DNA of 50,320 nucleotides from CAZDSS01 sp964508185 (GTDB taxonomy: Bacteria; Pseudomonadota; Alphaproteobacteria; Sphingomonadales; Govanellaceae): the NCBI GenBank assembly GCA_964508185.1, contig CAZDSS010000007.1:1-50320 (forward strand), written 5' to 3'. Below are positions 42,185-50,320 of this stretch, piece after piece. Made by a program: the position numbers and the translations under genes. How positions within the stretch are numbered: position 1 is the stretch's first letter; every line of letters begins with the position of its first letter. The notes under the pieces are model-generated. The model was not told the DNA's origin. It worked only from the letters and a program-made list of their open reading frames with translations, and searched no databases.

Positions 42185-43477
42185 CTAGCCGATCCGCGCC
42201 TTGAGGCGGAGAAGCGGGAAGGCCACGTGGCGCATGGCCCAGGGAAGCAGCCGGGGAAGCGGCACCCTTTGCGGCGCCTCGACGGGAAAGGGAAGGCGTT
42301 CCCTGTCGCCATCCAGGAGATAGCCTGCGACCGCGTCGCCCAGCGCGGTCGCCAGATTGATCCCCTGCCCCGAAAAGCCGAGGATGGCATGGAGACCGGG
42401 CGCGAGCTGCAGGACCTGCGGCACCCGCCGGGGCACGAGATCGATCAAGCCGGTCCAGGCATGTTCCCAGCGAAGGGCCGGGGCACCGGGGAACAGGCGG
42501 CGGATGCGGGCGGCATAGGGGGCTGCGACCGCCGCGGGCTTCGCCCAGCCAATCGCAGGAAAGAGGGAACCGAGGATACGTCGGTCGGGCGTCTGCATCA
42601 TCCAGAACAGGTCGAGGCTGCTGCTGTCGGCAAGGGGCAGGCCGCGCGGGAAAAGCCTTTTGGCCGTCCCTTCATCGATGGGGGCGCTCGCCGCCACCGC
42701 CATGTGCAGGGGATAGCAACAGGCGGCAAGAGCGGGCCGGATCCGCATGGCGGCCGAACCTGCCGCAAGGAGAACGCGCGACGCCACGATGCGGCCCTTG
42801 GGCGTCACCACCCGCCAGGCCTTGCCCGCGGGCTCGATGGCCATCACGGGGCTGTGGCAATGGATCGCGACCCCGGCGGCGGCGCAGGCGCGGGCAAGCC
42901 CCAGGGCGTAGGACAGCGGATTGAGTGTGCCGGCCGCATGCAGGAACAGGCCGCCCCGGTAGCGGTCGCTGCCGGAAGCGGCGGCGAACTCCGCCGCATC
43001 GAGCCAGTCCATGGGGTTTTGCAGCGCGGTCCAGTCGCGGGCCGCCGCCTGCAGCCGGTCGGCCGCCGCCGGATCGTTGGCGCCGATCAGCATGCCGTTC
43101 ATGCGAAGGTCGGCGTCGATCCCGTGCCGTGCGATGAGGTCGCCGACCAGTCGGGGCGAGCGGGCGACGAGGGCGTTCATGCGGCCCCCGCGCTCCGCCC
43201 CGAACATCTCGAGGATGCGGGCCGGGTCGTGCCCGGCCCAGATTCCGGCAAGCCCCGCGGCGTTCCGGCCCGATGCTCCCGCGCCAGGCGTCTCCGCCTC
43301 GAGGACGGCGACCCGCGCGCCGGAGGCGGAAAGCGTCAGGGCCGCGGAGAGCCCGGCATATCCCGCGCCAATGACGGCGAAATCCGCCGCGGCCTGCCCG
43401 TCGAGGGCGGGCGTCCAGACCATTTCCCGGGTGGTTTCGGCCCAGAGGGTCAGTTCAGCTTCTCCCCTTCCGGGCAT
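42185..43477 (-). CDS. FAD-dependent oxidoreductase (DAO family)
   Basis: The product has 430 residues. The dinucleotide motif is FAVIGAGYAGLSAALTLSAS (about residues 33-52) with the acidic end VLEAE. GASGRNAAGL matches the DadA/PuuB/glycine-oxidase group, and GFSGQGINLATALGDAVAGY is the C-terminal FAD-binding segment. Enzymes of this type oxidise amines, D-amino acids or N-methylated amino acids. Its start overlaps the end of the SRPBCC gene by 23 bases, so the two are tightly coupled. No signal peptide is present; it works in the cytoplasm. Confidence 0.9.
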   Translation of the reverse strand: MPGRGEAELTLWAETTREMVWTPALDGQAAADFAVIGAGYAGLSAALTLSASGARVAVLEAETPGAGASGRNAAGLAGIWAGHDPARILEMFGAERGGRMNALVARSPRLVGDLIARHGIDADLRMNGMLIGANDPAAADRLQAAARDWTALQNPMDWLDAAEFAAASGSDRYRGGLFLHAAGTLNPLSYALGLARACAAAGVAIHCHSPVMAIEPAGKAWRVVTPKGRIVASRVLLAAGSAAMRIRPALAACCYPLHMAVAASAPIDEGTAKRLFPRGLPLADSSSLDLFWMMQTPDRRILGSLFPAIGWAKPAAVAAPYAARIRRLFPGAPALRWEHAWTGLIDLVPRRVPQVLQLAPGLHAILGFSGQGINLATALGDAVAGYLLDGDRERLPFPVEAPQRVPLPRLLPWAMRHVAFPLLRLKARIG

Positions 43478-43901
43478 CGAGAATGCGGGCGAGGTTCGCG
43501 AAGAAATGATCCATGTTGCTCATGGAAATGGCCGCCGCCTCTTCCGGCCGGATGCCGATGGGGGTGAAGCGCACATCGACCAGGATGGCGCAGGCGTCCG
43601 GCCCGCAGGGTGTGACCATGATGGAGCCGTAATATCCCGTCCAGGGCAGCGGCCCATTGTCGGTCAGACGATAGCCGATGCGGCGCAGCACCGGATCGAG
43701 CTCCTCCAACCGCTCGCGCACGGCGCCGCCGCCGAGGCGGGCCGGGAGATGGAAGATCCGCTCCATGCCGATGCCTTCGCCCTCGATCTCGACCCGGTCG
43801 ACGAAGCCGGCGACGATTTCGGAATTGGCGAAATCGCCCACGAGCTCCCATACGGCCGCCGCCGGATAGGGCAATTTGCGCGCATATTCCAGATGTTGCA
43901 T
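43455..43901 (-). CDS. SRPBCC (START-like) domain protein
   Basis: The product has 148 residues. ATG 43901 follows GGGAGGAAG. The chain begins YARKLPYPAAAVWELVGDFA, the typical polyketide-cyclase/Bet v 1 opening (first strand then the capping helices), and ends in the long helix (MSMDHFF-like, then ANLARILDARKG). These folds bind hydrophobic ligands in a cavity; some are enzymes and others carriers. It opens the operon and overlaps the FAD oxidoreductase gene, which suggests that it handles the same compound. Confidence 0.85.
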   Translation of the reverse strand: MQHLEYARKLPYPAAAVWELVGDFANSEIVAGFVDRVEIEGEGIGMERIFHLPARLGGGAVRERLEELDPVLRRIGYRLTDNGPLPWTGYYGSIMVTPCGPDACAILVDVRFTPIGIRPEEAAAISMSNMDHFFANLARILDARKGRS

Positions 43902-44013
43902 GACGTCTTCCTCCCTGAATACCGGTCCGCAGCGTCGAAGGAAACCATGTGCGTGCGCAAGGCCGCAAGTCGGCCAAAGGGGGGTAAGGGCACGGGCGCC
44001 GGGGCACGCGACA

Positions 44014-44030
44014 TCCCCCTTTTGGGGGGA
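44014..44030. other. Hairpin in the divergent region before the cupredoxin gene
   Basis: TCCCCC (44014-44019), loop TTTT, GGGGGGA (44024-44030). It lies between the divergent starts 43901 and 44099, so it is not a terminator by position; it may be part of a leader or operator. Confidence 0.3.
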
Positions 44031-44098
44031 TCTTCGCGGGAACAGACCCGTCTTCCGGGAATTATTCCCACGGGGCGAGGGTTGCCGGAGGAATTCCC

Positions 44099-44563
44099 AT
44101 GCGTTTCATGATCCTGCCCGTCACCATGTCGCTGTTCCTGGCTGCGGCCTGCAGCAGCGATCCCTCACGGCCGCTGACCCAGCCCGCGGACAGCGCCGAG
44201 GTCCTTGAAATGGTGGACTGGAACAATGCGCCGATCGTCACCGTCACCTTGAGCGACCACGATTTCACGCCCGACGAGATCGCCCTCAAGGCGCGTCAGC
44301 CCTATCGCCTGCGTCTCGTCAACAAGGGCTCGGGCGGCCATGACTTCACAGCCCCCGACTTCTTCAGCGCGGCGGCCATCGCGGCAAGCGATCAGGAGCT
44401 CGCGCCCGAAGGCAAGGTGGCGCTCGCCAAGGGCGACAGCCGCGAGATCCGGCTGGTGCCGCTGGTCCCTGGCGAATATCGCGTGGTCTGCACCCATTTC
44501 ATGCACGCGGCCATGGGCATGAAGGCGCGGGTCACGGTCGTCGATCAGGCGAAGGCGCGGTAG
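44099..44563 (+). CDS. Cupredoxin-like lipoprotein
   Basis: The product has 154 residues from ATG 44099 after GGAGGAA. A lipoprotein signal ends at Cys18. The cupredoxin fold occupies residues 45-148; type 1 copper ligands are His81 (GSGGHDF), Cys131, His136 and Met139 (CTHFMHAAMG, spacing Cys-x4-His-x2-Met as in pseudoazurin-like proteins). It should be a membrane-tethered periplasmic electron carrier or copper-binding protein. Its partner is not visible here. The last 19 bases overlap the convergent TauE/SafE gene. Confidence 0.87.
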   Translation: MRFMILPVTMSLFLAAACSSDPSRPLTQPADSAEVLEMVDWNNAPIVTVTLSDHDFTPDEIALKARQPYRLRLVNKGSGGHDFTAPDFFSAAAIAASDQELAPEGKVALAKGDSREIRLVPLVPGEYRVVCTHFMHAAMGMKARVTVVDQAKAR

Positions 44564-45366
44564 AACATCCGGATCGAGACCAGCAGCAGGAAGGCCCCGA
44601 AGAACAGGGACAAATGACGCTTGCTGAGGGCATGGGCGATGCGCGCGCCCCAGGGCGCCGTGAGCGCCGTCATGGGACCGATGAACAGAAGCCCCGCAAG
44701 ATTGACGTATCCAAGGCTGAAGGCGGGAAGCCGCGGATCGCCCCAGCCCGAGACGATGTAGCCGATGGTGCCGGGGATGCCGATCACCAGCCCGAAGATC
44801 GCCGCCGTGCCCACGGCACGGTGGATGGGATAGCCGAAGAGGCTCAACAGCGGCACCGATATGGTGCCGCCGCCGATCCCCATGAGGCTCGAGATGGTGC
44901 CGGTCGCAAGCGGCAGGGGCGCCGCGGCAACACCCCGCGGCAGCTCCGGCGCGATGGTCACGTGATCGAGCGGCAGGATCATCTTGGCGGCAACCAGCAG
45001 GGCCACGGTCGCGAAGACGAGGGCGAGCACGGCGCTGGTGACGAAGGCCGCGATGATGGTGCCGAGCACCGCGCCCGCAAAGACGAGCGCGCCCCAGCGC
45101 CGCGCGAGATCAAGATCGACGGCGCCGCGCCGGTGATGGGCGCGGGCGGAGGAGATGGAGGTCGGAATGATGGTGGCGAGGGACGTTGCCACCGCCACAT
45201 GCATGCGGATCGCGGCATCGACGCCGGCGACGCCCAGCGCCAGTTCGAGGACGGGCACGATCACGATGCCCCCGCCGACGCCCAGAAGCCCGGCGATGAC
45301 GCCGCCCACCGCCCCGGTCGCCAGCATGAGCAGCGCAAGGAGCAACAAGTCCGATCCCACGACCAT
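44545..45366 (-). CDS. TauE/SafE-family permease
   Basis: The product has 273 residues from ATG 45366 (GGGGTGAT upstream); a GTG at 45408 is the alternative. Eight helices come in two halves, each opening with a Gly-rich helix: GAVGGVIAGLLGVGGGIVIV and TGTISSLMGIGGGTISVPLL, the diagnostic repeat. Members export sulfite, sulfoacetate or related sulfur anions, though many have unknown substrates. No sulfur-metabolism gene is nearby. It converges on the cupredoxin gene with a 19-base overlap. Confidence 0.88.
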   Translation of the reverse strand: MVVGSDLLLLALLMLATGAVGGVIAGLLGVGGGIVIVPVLELALGVAGVDAAIRMHVAVATSLATIIPTSISSARAHHRRGAVDLDLARRWGALVFAGAVLGTIIAAFVTSAVLALVFATVALLVAAKMILPLDHVTIAPELPRGVAAAPLPLATGTISSLMGIGGGTISVPLLSLFGYPIHRAVGTAAIFGLVIGIPGTIGYIVSGWGDPRLPAFSLGYVNLAGLLFIGPMTALTAPWGARIAHALSKRHLSLFFGAFLLLVSIRMFYRAFA

Positions 45367-45739
45367 CCGGATCACCCCGCCTGGAATTTCGACTGCCGTG
45401 AGATACACCCGTTGACCGCCCCTGTCACGGCGGAAAGCGCGGCATCCCGCCGGAATCGCACCACTATCCTTTTTAATAGAAAGGCCGCGCCTTCCTGATT
45501 AACCGTAGCGCGCGCCGGGGGGTCACACTAATCTCGCAACATAAGGCCCCGAGACAGATCCGTTACCTGGGGAGGATTGCGGATATCCGGGCCGTGCGCG
45601 CTTGCTCGACAAGAAAACCCCGGCAGCCCGTTGCCGCGATAACATCAGGCGCCGCACAGCCGTTCTCATCGTTCAGTGAAGTGCCTCCCCAGCTGTTCGG
45701 CGGCCATGGGCAAAAGCCAAACTCTTGGGAGGTCACAGA
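45367..45739. other. Divergent intergenic region, TauE/SafE and TonB receptor
   Basis: This 373-base stretch (331 bases if the TauE-type gene starts at GTG 45408) separates divergent genes. It includes an AT-rich patch near 45468-45502. I could not identify a convincing promoter pair, EcfG motif, small gene or structured RNA; the GGGAGG at 45727-45733 is the ribosome site of the receptor. Confidence 0.5.
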
Positions 45740-48154
45740 ATGAAAACTTCAGCGAAATATGCCCGGCTTCTGATGGCGACCACGGCGCTCGCCCTCGCAG
45801 CGGAGCCGGCGGCGGCCCAGCAGGAGGCCAAGACCAGCTTCGGTCTCGAGGAAATCGTCATCACGGCCCGCAAGCGCGAGGAAAGCCTGCAGACGGTGCC
45901 GGTCGCCGTCTCGGCCATCTCCAGGCAGCAGCTTGAACGCTACGACATCACCAATCTAGAGAAGATCGCGGCGCGCACGCCCCAGTTCAACGTGGGCCGC
46001 GCATCCAACGGCTCGGGCGCTCAGCTCACCTTGCGCGGCATCGGCTCGAGCTCGACCTCGATCGGCATCGAGCAATCGGTGGCGGTGATCGTGGACGGCG
46101 TCTATTACGGTCAGGGCCGCATCATCAACGAAGGCTTCTTCGACATGGAGCGGGCCGAAATTCTGAAAGGCCCGCAGGCGCTGTTCTTCGGCAAGAACGC
46201 GACCGCCGGCGTGATCTCGCTCACCACCGCCGATCCCACGGATGAAGTGGAGATCATGGCCCGCGTCGGCTACGAGTTCGAGGCCGAGGACCTGATCGGC
46301 GAGGCCGTGGGCTCCGGTCCGCTGTCCGACACCCTCGGCATTCGCGTCGCCGTGCGCGGCAGCAAGATGTGGGGCGGCTATTACAACAACGGCAGCGGCC
46401 CCGTGAACTACGTGACGCAGGACATGGTGACGGGGGACATCACCAACCACATCATGCCGCCGTCCGCCAGCGAACAGCCGGGCACCGAGGAGCTCCTCGG
46501 CCGCGTCACCCTGCGCTTCGAGCCGAACGAGCGGCTTGACGCCACCCTGAAGGCGAGCTTCGACCGCAACAACAACAACAACTCGTCCTGGAACTACGTG
46601 AACTACCGGAGCAGCACCGGCCGCAGCACGCTCAACCCGACCTATCCCGCGCTCCGCGACTTCGTGGTGTTCCAGAACAACATCGCGCCGGAAATCGCGG
46701 CCGAACTGCCCTATGCCCGGGACGGCGAGCTTTACAACCGCTACCGCTCCTTCAGCGTGACGGGCACCATCAACTACAATCTCGACAACATCAACTTCAC
46801 CTCGGTCACCAACTACCAGACCAACAAGAACCAGTGGCTCTGCGCCTGCGACTTCCAGTCCAGCGATTTCGGCACCTGGGCGACCGAGAATTCCAAGTGG
46901 GACGCCTTCTCCACCGAGTTCCGGGCGCTCACCGATTATGACGGCCCGGTCAATGTGATGCTCGGCGTCTATTACCAGAAGACCAAGCGCGAATTCGACC
47001 AGTGGGTGGTGTTCGCCGGGGTCGAGAACTCCGACGCGCCGGCGGGCGAGCGCTATACCGCCATGTCCAAGAATTCGGAGACCGACGGCGAGACCATTTC
47101 GGGCTTCGGCCAGGTGATCTGGGACATCGTGCCCGAGGTCGAAATTGCGGGCGGCATGCGCTACACGCATGAGACCAAGGACAGCTATTTCATCCATCCC
47201 TACGTCCATCCGTTCCTCACCGCGGCGATCGTGCCCGATGTCCGCCTCGCGACCGACCAGACCTTCAACAACTGGTCGCCCGAAGCGACCGTCACCTGGA
47301 CGCCGACGGACCAGCTGACCATCTACGGCGGCTACAAGACGGCCTACAAGTCGGGCGGCTTCTCCAACAGCGCCATCCTGGGCGCCGCGACCTCGCTCGA
47401 TGACTTCACCTTCGAACCCGAAAAGGCCAAGGGCTTCGAGGTCGGCGTCAAGACGCAGCTCTTCAACAACACCCTGCGCTTCGACGTGACGGCCTATTCG
47501 TACAAGTACAAGAACCTGCAGGTGGACTTCTTCAACTCGCCCACCTTCGCCTACATCACGACCAATGCGGGTTCGGCCAAGGCCGAAGGGGTCGAGCTGC
47601 AGTTCGACTGGGCGCCGCCGGTTGCGGGCCTGCAGTTCCACGGCTCGCTCAACTACAACAAGGCGCGGTATCAGGACTTCATCGCCCCCTGCTACACGGG
47701 CCAGACGCCGGCCGCCGGCTGCACCATCACCGGTCCCGCCCCGGCCTTCACGCCCATGCAGGATCTGACCGGCGTGGAGACCGCCGTCGCCCCGAAATGG
47801 ACCGCGTCCTTCGGCGGCTCCTACGAGACGCCGATCTCGGACGGCCTGATCCTCGGCATCTCGGCGGACGCGCGCTACAGCGACGACTATCTTGCGTCCG
47901 GCTTCGGCGCCCCGCTGTCGCGGCAGGACGAGTTCGTGATCCTCGACGCCTCGGTCCGGGTGCGCACCGCCGACAATCAGTGGGAGCTCGCCCTCATCGG
48001 CCGCAACCTCACCGACCAGTTCTACGTGAACAGCGTGGTTGACGGCCCGAGCACGGGCGGCGGCACGGGGACGCCTGCCGGCATGCTTGCCGACCAGCTC
48101 GGCCATGGCGGCCTGCCGCGGACCGTCCAGCTCCAGCTCACCTGGCGCTACTGA
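45740..48154 (+). CDS. TonB-dependent outer membrane receptor (second, large)
   Basis: The product has 804 residues. ATG 45740 follows GGGAGG; residues 1-27 are a signal peptide ending PAAAQ. TonB-box region LEEIVITARKREESLQTVPV, then the plug (SRQQLERYDITNLEKIAART, RAEILKGPQALFFGKNATAG) and a 22-strand barrel ending in the aromatic QLTWRY. The opening LEEIVITARKREESLQ is the form most common in sphingomonad and caulobacter receptors, which often take up plant-derived or aromatic compounds. An SDR gene follows after 5 bases, suggesting a shared substrate route. Confidence 0.94.
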   Translation: MKTSAKYARLLMATTALALAAEPAAAQQEAKTSFGLEEIVITARKREESLQTVPVAVSAISRQQLERYDITNLEKIAARTPQFNVGRASNGSGAQLTLRGIGSSSTSIGIEQSVAVIVDGVYYGQGRIINEGFFDMERAEILKGPQALFFGKNATAGVISLTTADPTDEVEIMARVGYEFEAEDLIGEAVGSGPLSDTLGIRVAVRGSKMWGGYYNNGSGPVNYVTQDMVTGDITNHIMPPSASEQPGTEELLGRVTLRFEPNERLDATLKASFDRNNNNNSSWNYVNYRSSTGRSTLNPTYPALRDFVVFQNNIAPEIAAELPYARDGELYNRYRSFSVTGTINYNLDNINFTSVTNYQTNKNQWLCACDFQSSDFGTWATENSKWDAFSTEFRALTDYDGPVNVMLGVYYQKTKREFDQWVVFAGVENSDAPAGERYTAMSKNSETDGETISGFGQVIWDIVPEVEIAGGMRYTHETKDSYFIHPYVHPFLTAAIVPDVRLATDQTFNNWSPEATVTWTPTDQLTIYGGYKTAYKSGGFSNSAILGAATSLDDFTFEPEKAKGFEVGVKTQLFNNTLRFDVTAYSYKYKNLQVDFFNSPTFAYITTNAGSAKAEGVELQFDWAPPVAGLQFHGSLNYNKARYQDFIAPCYTGQTPAAGCTITGPAPAFTPMQDLTGVETAVAPKWTASFGGSYETPISDGLILGISADARYSDDYLASGFGAPLSRQDEFVILDASVRVRTADNQWELALIGRNLTDQFYVNSVVDGPSTGGGTGTPAGMLADQLGHGGLPRTVQLQLTWRY

Positions 48155-48159
48155 TCGCC

Positions 48160-48912
48160 ATGTCGGAGCTCACCGATCGTCCCGCGATCGTGACCGGCGC
48201 CGCCCGCGGGATCGGCGCCGCCATCGCCCGCCGCTTCGCTGCGGCGGGCGCGCCCGTCATGCTGACGGATCTCGACCGGAACGGCGCGGAAGCGGTGGCG
48301 CAGGCGATCCGGGATGCGGGCGGCAAGGCCGAGGCCCGGGCCCATGACGTCACCGATGAAGCGCAGTGGCAGGCGATCATCGCCGACACCGTCAGGGTGT
48401 TCGGCGCTCTCCGCATCCTCGTCAACAATGCGGGGACGGGGGCGCGCAAGTTCATGACCGACACGACGCTCGAGGAATGGCGCCACGTCATGGCAGTCAA
48501 CTGCGACGGCGTGTTTCTGGGCATGAAGCACGCCGTTGCCGCGATGGGCGAAGGGGGCGGCTCCATCATCAACATGGCGTCCATCTACGGCAAGGTGGGC
48601 GTCTCGGAAAGCGTCAACTACTGCGCGAGCAAGGGGGCGGTCACCCTGATGACCAAGGCGGCGGCCCTCGAGTGCGCCGCCCGCGGCTGGCCCATCCGCA
48701 TCAATTCCCTGCATCCGGGATATGTGGACACCCCCCTCCTCCATGAGGCGGCGGGGGAAGCGCATATCGCCGCCATCCGTCAGCTTCATCCCATCGGCCG
48801 CATCGCGACGCCGGAGGAGATTGCGGACGCCGCCCTGTTCCTCGCATCCGACCAGTCGCGCTTCATGACCGGCGCCGAGCTGCTGGTGGACGGCGGCTTC
48901 ACAGCCCAGTAG
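48160..48912 (+). CDS. Short-chain dehydrogenase/reductase
   Basis: The product has 250 residues from ATG 48160. The Rossmann motif is VTGAARGIGAA (11-21), with Asp37 in LTDLDRNG indicating NAD preference, NNAG at 89-92, and catalytic Ser141, Tyr154 and Lys158 (YCASKG). This is the classical 250-residue SDR form, near cyclopentanol / 3-hydroxysteroid-type dehydrogenases. Five bases after the receptor stop, so it is translated from the same transcript. A terminator follows. Confidence 0.93.
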   Translation: MSELTDRPAIVTGAARGIGAAIARRFAAAGAPVMLTDLDRNGAEAVAQAIRDAGGKAEARAHDVTDEAQWQAIIADTVRVFGALRILVNNAGTGARKFMTDTTLEEWRHVMAVNCDGVFLGMKHAVAAMGEGGGSIINMASIYGKVGVSESVNYCASKGAVTLMTKAAALECAARGWPIRINSLHPGYVDTPLLHEAAGEAHIAAIRQLHPIGRIATPEEIADAALFLASDQSRFMTGAELLVDGGFTAQ

Positions 48913-48942
48913 GCGTCGCGCCATCTCGCATATCGCCAACGC

Positions 48943-48987
48943 GCGGGGGAGGCCCGGGATCTTCGGCCCTCCCCCGCTCCATTTTTG
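48943..48987 (+). terminator. Terminator after the receptor-SDR unit
   Basis: GCGGGGGAGG (48943-48952) pairs with CCTCCCCCGC on the other side of a CGGGATCTTCGG-type apex, followed by ATTTTTG. Confidence 0.75.
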
Positions 48988-49071
48988 CCGCCCGCAGCCC
49001 CGGAACCATCCCGCCGGCCTGCCCTTACTTGCCTGAGGCATGCAAGTTCAGAAATCCGGGGAGCCGACGTC

Positions 49072-49350
49072 ATGGCAACGCAGCAGGAGCGCAAGGCCGC
49101 GCGCGTCTTCTTCAGGCGCATGATGATCTGGATCAGCGTCGTTGCCATTCTCATGGTGGCGGCGGCGCTGTTCTATCTCACCGCCGGGGACGAGCCGGTG
49201 CGGCCGCACATGATCGTCGCCGCCATCATCGGCGTCTTTCTGTCGGTGGTGATCGGCGCGGGGCTGATGGCCGCGGTGTTCTTCAGCAGCCGCAGCGGCC
49301 ATGACGAGGAAGCGGGGCGCGACCGGCACGCCGACGATTCAGAAGACTAG
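49072..49350 (+). CDS. Small two-helix membrane protein
   Basis: The product has 92 residues; ATG 49072 lies after GGGGAG. Two membrane helices (MIWISVVAILMVAAALFYLT and MIVAAIIGVFLSVVIGAGLM) are flanked by a basic N-terminus and an acidic C-terminal tail (HDEEAGRDRHADDSED). It resembles widespread small hypothetical proteins of sphingomonads. Function is unknown. GGAAC at 49002-49006 lies upstream but the -10 element is CCTT at 16 bases, so I do not call an EcfG promoter. Confidence 0.75.
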   Translation: MATQQERKAARVFFRRMMIWISVVAILMVAAALFYLTAGDEPVRPHMIVAAIIGVFLSVVIGAGLMAAVFFSSRSGHDEEAGRDRHADDSED

Positions 49351-49360
49351 CGAGGGGCCG

Positions 49361-50320
49361 TCACGGCCGCATGGATCCCGTCTCGAGGTAACGCTGATGC
49401 CAGGACAGGGCCTCGCCGAGGAGCGAGGGCGAATGCTTGCCGTAAGAATCCCTCAGCGCCCGCTCGAAATAATCCTTGAGCAGCAGGCGATAGTCGGGAT
49501 GGGCGCATCTCTCGATGATGAGCCGCGCGCGCTGCTTGGGCGACAGGCCGCGAAGGTCCGCAAGCCCCTGTTCGGTCACCAGCACCTGAACGTCCTGATT
49601 GATGTGATCCACGTGGCTCACCTGCGGCACGATGGTGGAAATGGCGCCGCCCTTGGCGGTGGACGGCGTCATGAAGATGGAGACATAGGCGTTCCGCGCG
49701 AAATCGCCCGAGCCGCCGATGCCGTTCTGGATGCGCGATCCCATCACATGGGTCGAATTGACGTTGCCGTAGATGTCCGCCTCGATCAGGCCGTTCATGG
49801 CGATGCAGCCAAGACGGCGGAGTTCCGGATGATTGCTGATCTCCTGCGGCCGCAGGATGATCCTTGAATGGAAGTCCTCCATGCGGTCGTTGAGGCGGGC
49901 CGCCGCCTCGGGGCTCAGAGAGAAGGCGGTGCCGGAAGCCATGCGCAGCTTGCCCGATTCCAGAAGATCCAGCATGCCGTCCTGGATAACCTCCGTATAT
50001 GCCATGAGATTTTCGAACGGGCTGTCGATGAGGCCCGCGAGCACCGCATTGGCGACGTTCCCCACGCCCGACTGGATGGGCAGGAGCGACGGCGGCAGGC
50101 GGCCGGCCCGCACCTCGTGGGTGAAGAATTCCATGAGATGGCCGGCAATCGCCCGGGCATCCTCGTCCACCGGCTTGAAAGGGGCGTTGCGGTCCGGCGC
50201 GTCGGTTTCGACGATGGCGACGATCCTGTCGGGATCGCAGCGGAAGAAGCTGTCCCCGATGCGGTCGTCGGCGCGGAGCAGGGGAATCGGCACGCGGTCC
50301 GGCGGCAGGGCGGTGCCGTA
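49361..50320 (-). CDS. Acetyl-CoA hydrolase / CoA-transferase family protein, N-terminal part outside window
   Basis: The frame is open to the right edge, with 319 residues visible; the start lies beyond it. Recognisable segments are LLPIQSGVGNVANAVLAGL, MASGTAFSLSPEAAARLNDR, SGDFARNAYVSIFMTPSTAK and STIVPQVSHVDHINQDVQVL, then VTEQGLADLRGLSPKQRARL. These belong to the Ach1/Cat1/AarC group, which swaps CoA between acetate and succinate (or hydrolyses acetyl-CoA). The catalytic Glu is expected in the missing or early part, so the exact reaction cannot be settled. No neighbour shares its strand here. Confidence 0.9.
   Translation of the reverse strand, partial: YGTALPPDRVPIPLLRADDRIGDSFFRCDPDRIVAIVETDAPDRNAPFKPVDEDARAIAGHLMEFFTHEVRAGRLPPSLLPIQSGVGNVANAVLAGLIDSPFENLMAYTEVIQDGMLDLLESGKLRMASGTAFSLSPEAAARLNDRMEDFHSRIILRPQEISNHPELRRLGCIAMNGLIEADIYGNVNSTHVMGSRIQNGIGGSGDFARNAYVSIFMTPSTAKGGAISTIVPQVSHVDHINQDVQVLVTEQGLADLRGLSPKQRARLIIERCAHPDYRLLLKDYFERALRDSYGKHSPSLLGEALSWHQRYLETGSMRP

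Noticed and set aside
45956..48106. Long open frame of 716 codons opposite the second TonB receptor
   Set aside because: It is the mirror of a GC-rich gene: His/Arg/Gly-rich translation with no domain, signal or ribosome site, while the plus strand encodes a full receptor.
49002..49026. GGAAC-N16-CCTT ahead of the small membrane protein at 49072
   Set aside because: The central G of the -10 element is lost and there is no supporting evidence.

Overview
The window is GC-rich DNA from an alphaproteobacterium. The decisive evidence is the general stress response (GSR) machinery EcfG/NepR/PhyR, which is confined to that class. Several TonB-dependent receptors, twin-arginine export and many small stress proteins fit a free-living member such as a sphingomonad-like lineage, but I cannot name a genus. 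No tRNA, rRNA, CRISPR array, insertion sequence or phage gene was seen.

Layout. (1) 1-9683: a truncated M2 peptidase, a DUF4142 stress protein, a secreted protein of unknown function, an Anbu proteasome-like peptidase, a Vgb-type beta-propeller, and a three-gene cassette (two N-acyl-D-amino-acid deacylase homologues plus a YkvI-type permease) with a divergent XRE-cupin regulator. (2) 9714-24353: a dense GSR island. It holds two EcfG sigma factors, three NepR-like anti-sigma factors, two PhyR anti-anti-sigma regulators and a HisKA_2 sensor kinase. Among them lie typical stress-effector genes: CsbD x2, entericidin, SDR, hemerythrin, GlsB, DUF883, Dps, PRC-barrel x2, a Ser/Gly-rich 65-residue protein and several tiny membrane proteins. 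(3) 24513-33496: an AsmA protein, a MacA-MacB-TolC-type efflux operon, a zinc alcohol/formaldehyde-type dehydrogenase, a disordered hydrophilic protein and a single-domain response regulator. (4) 33834-43901: a MarR regulator with a bile-acid-symporter-family carrier, then a seven-gene operon on the minus strand (SRPBCC, FAD oxidoreductase, amidohydrolase, TonB receptor, two M19 dipeptidases, second carrier) that looks like an uptake and breakdown pathway for an amide or peptide-like compound. (5) 44099-50320: a cupredoxin lipoprotein, a TauE/SafE permease, a large TonB receptor with an SDR behind it, a small membrane protein and a truncated acetyl-CoA hydrolase/transferase.

The main result is regulatory. 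I found by eye 13 exact copies of GGAAC-N16/17-CGTT, the known EcfG-dependent promoter, all intergenic and all 34-117 bases ahead of a gene in the right direction. Chance would give less than one such match on both strands of a window this size. They assign about twenty genes here to the GSR regulon, including several small proteins of unknown function. Four further one-mismatch copies are listed with lower confidence. The signal-input genes (both phyR, the kinase, the orphan nepR) lack the motif, whereas nepR1-ecfG1 and ecfG2-nepR3 carry it and so should be self-amplifying.
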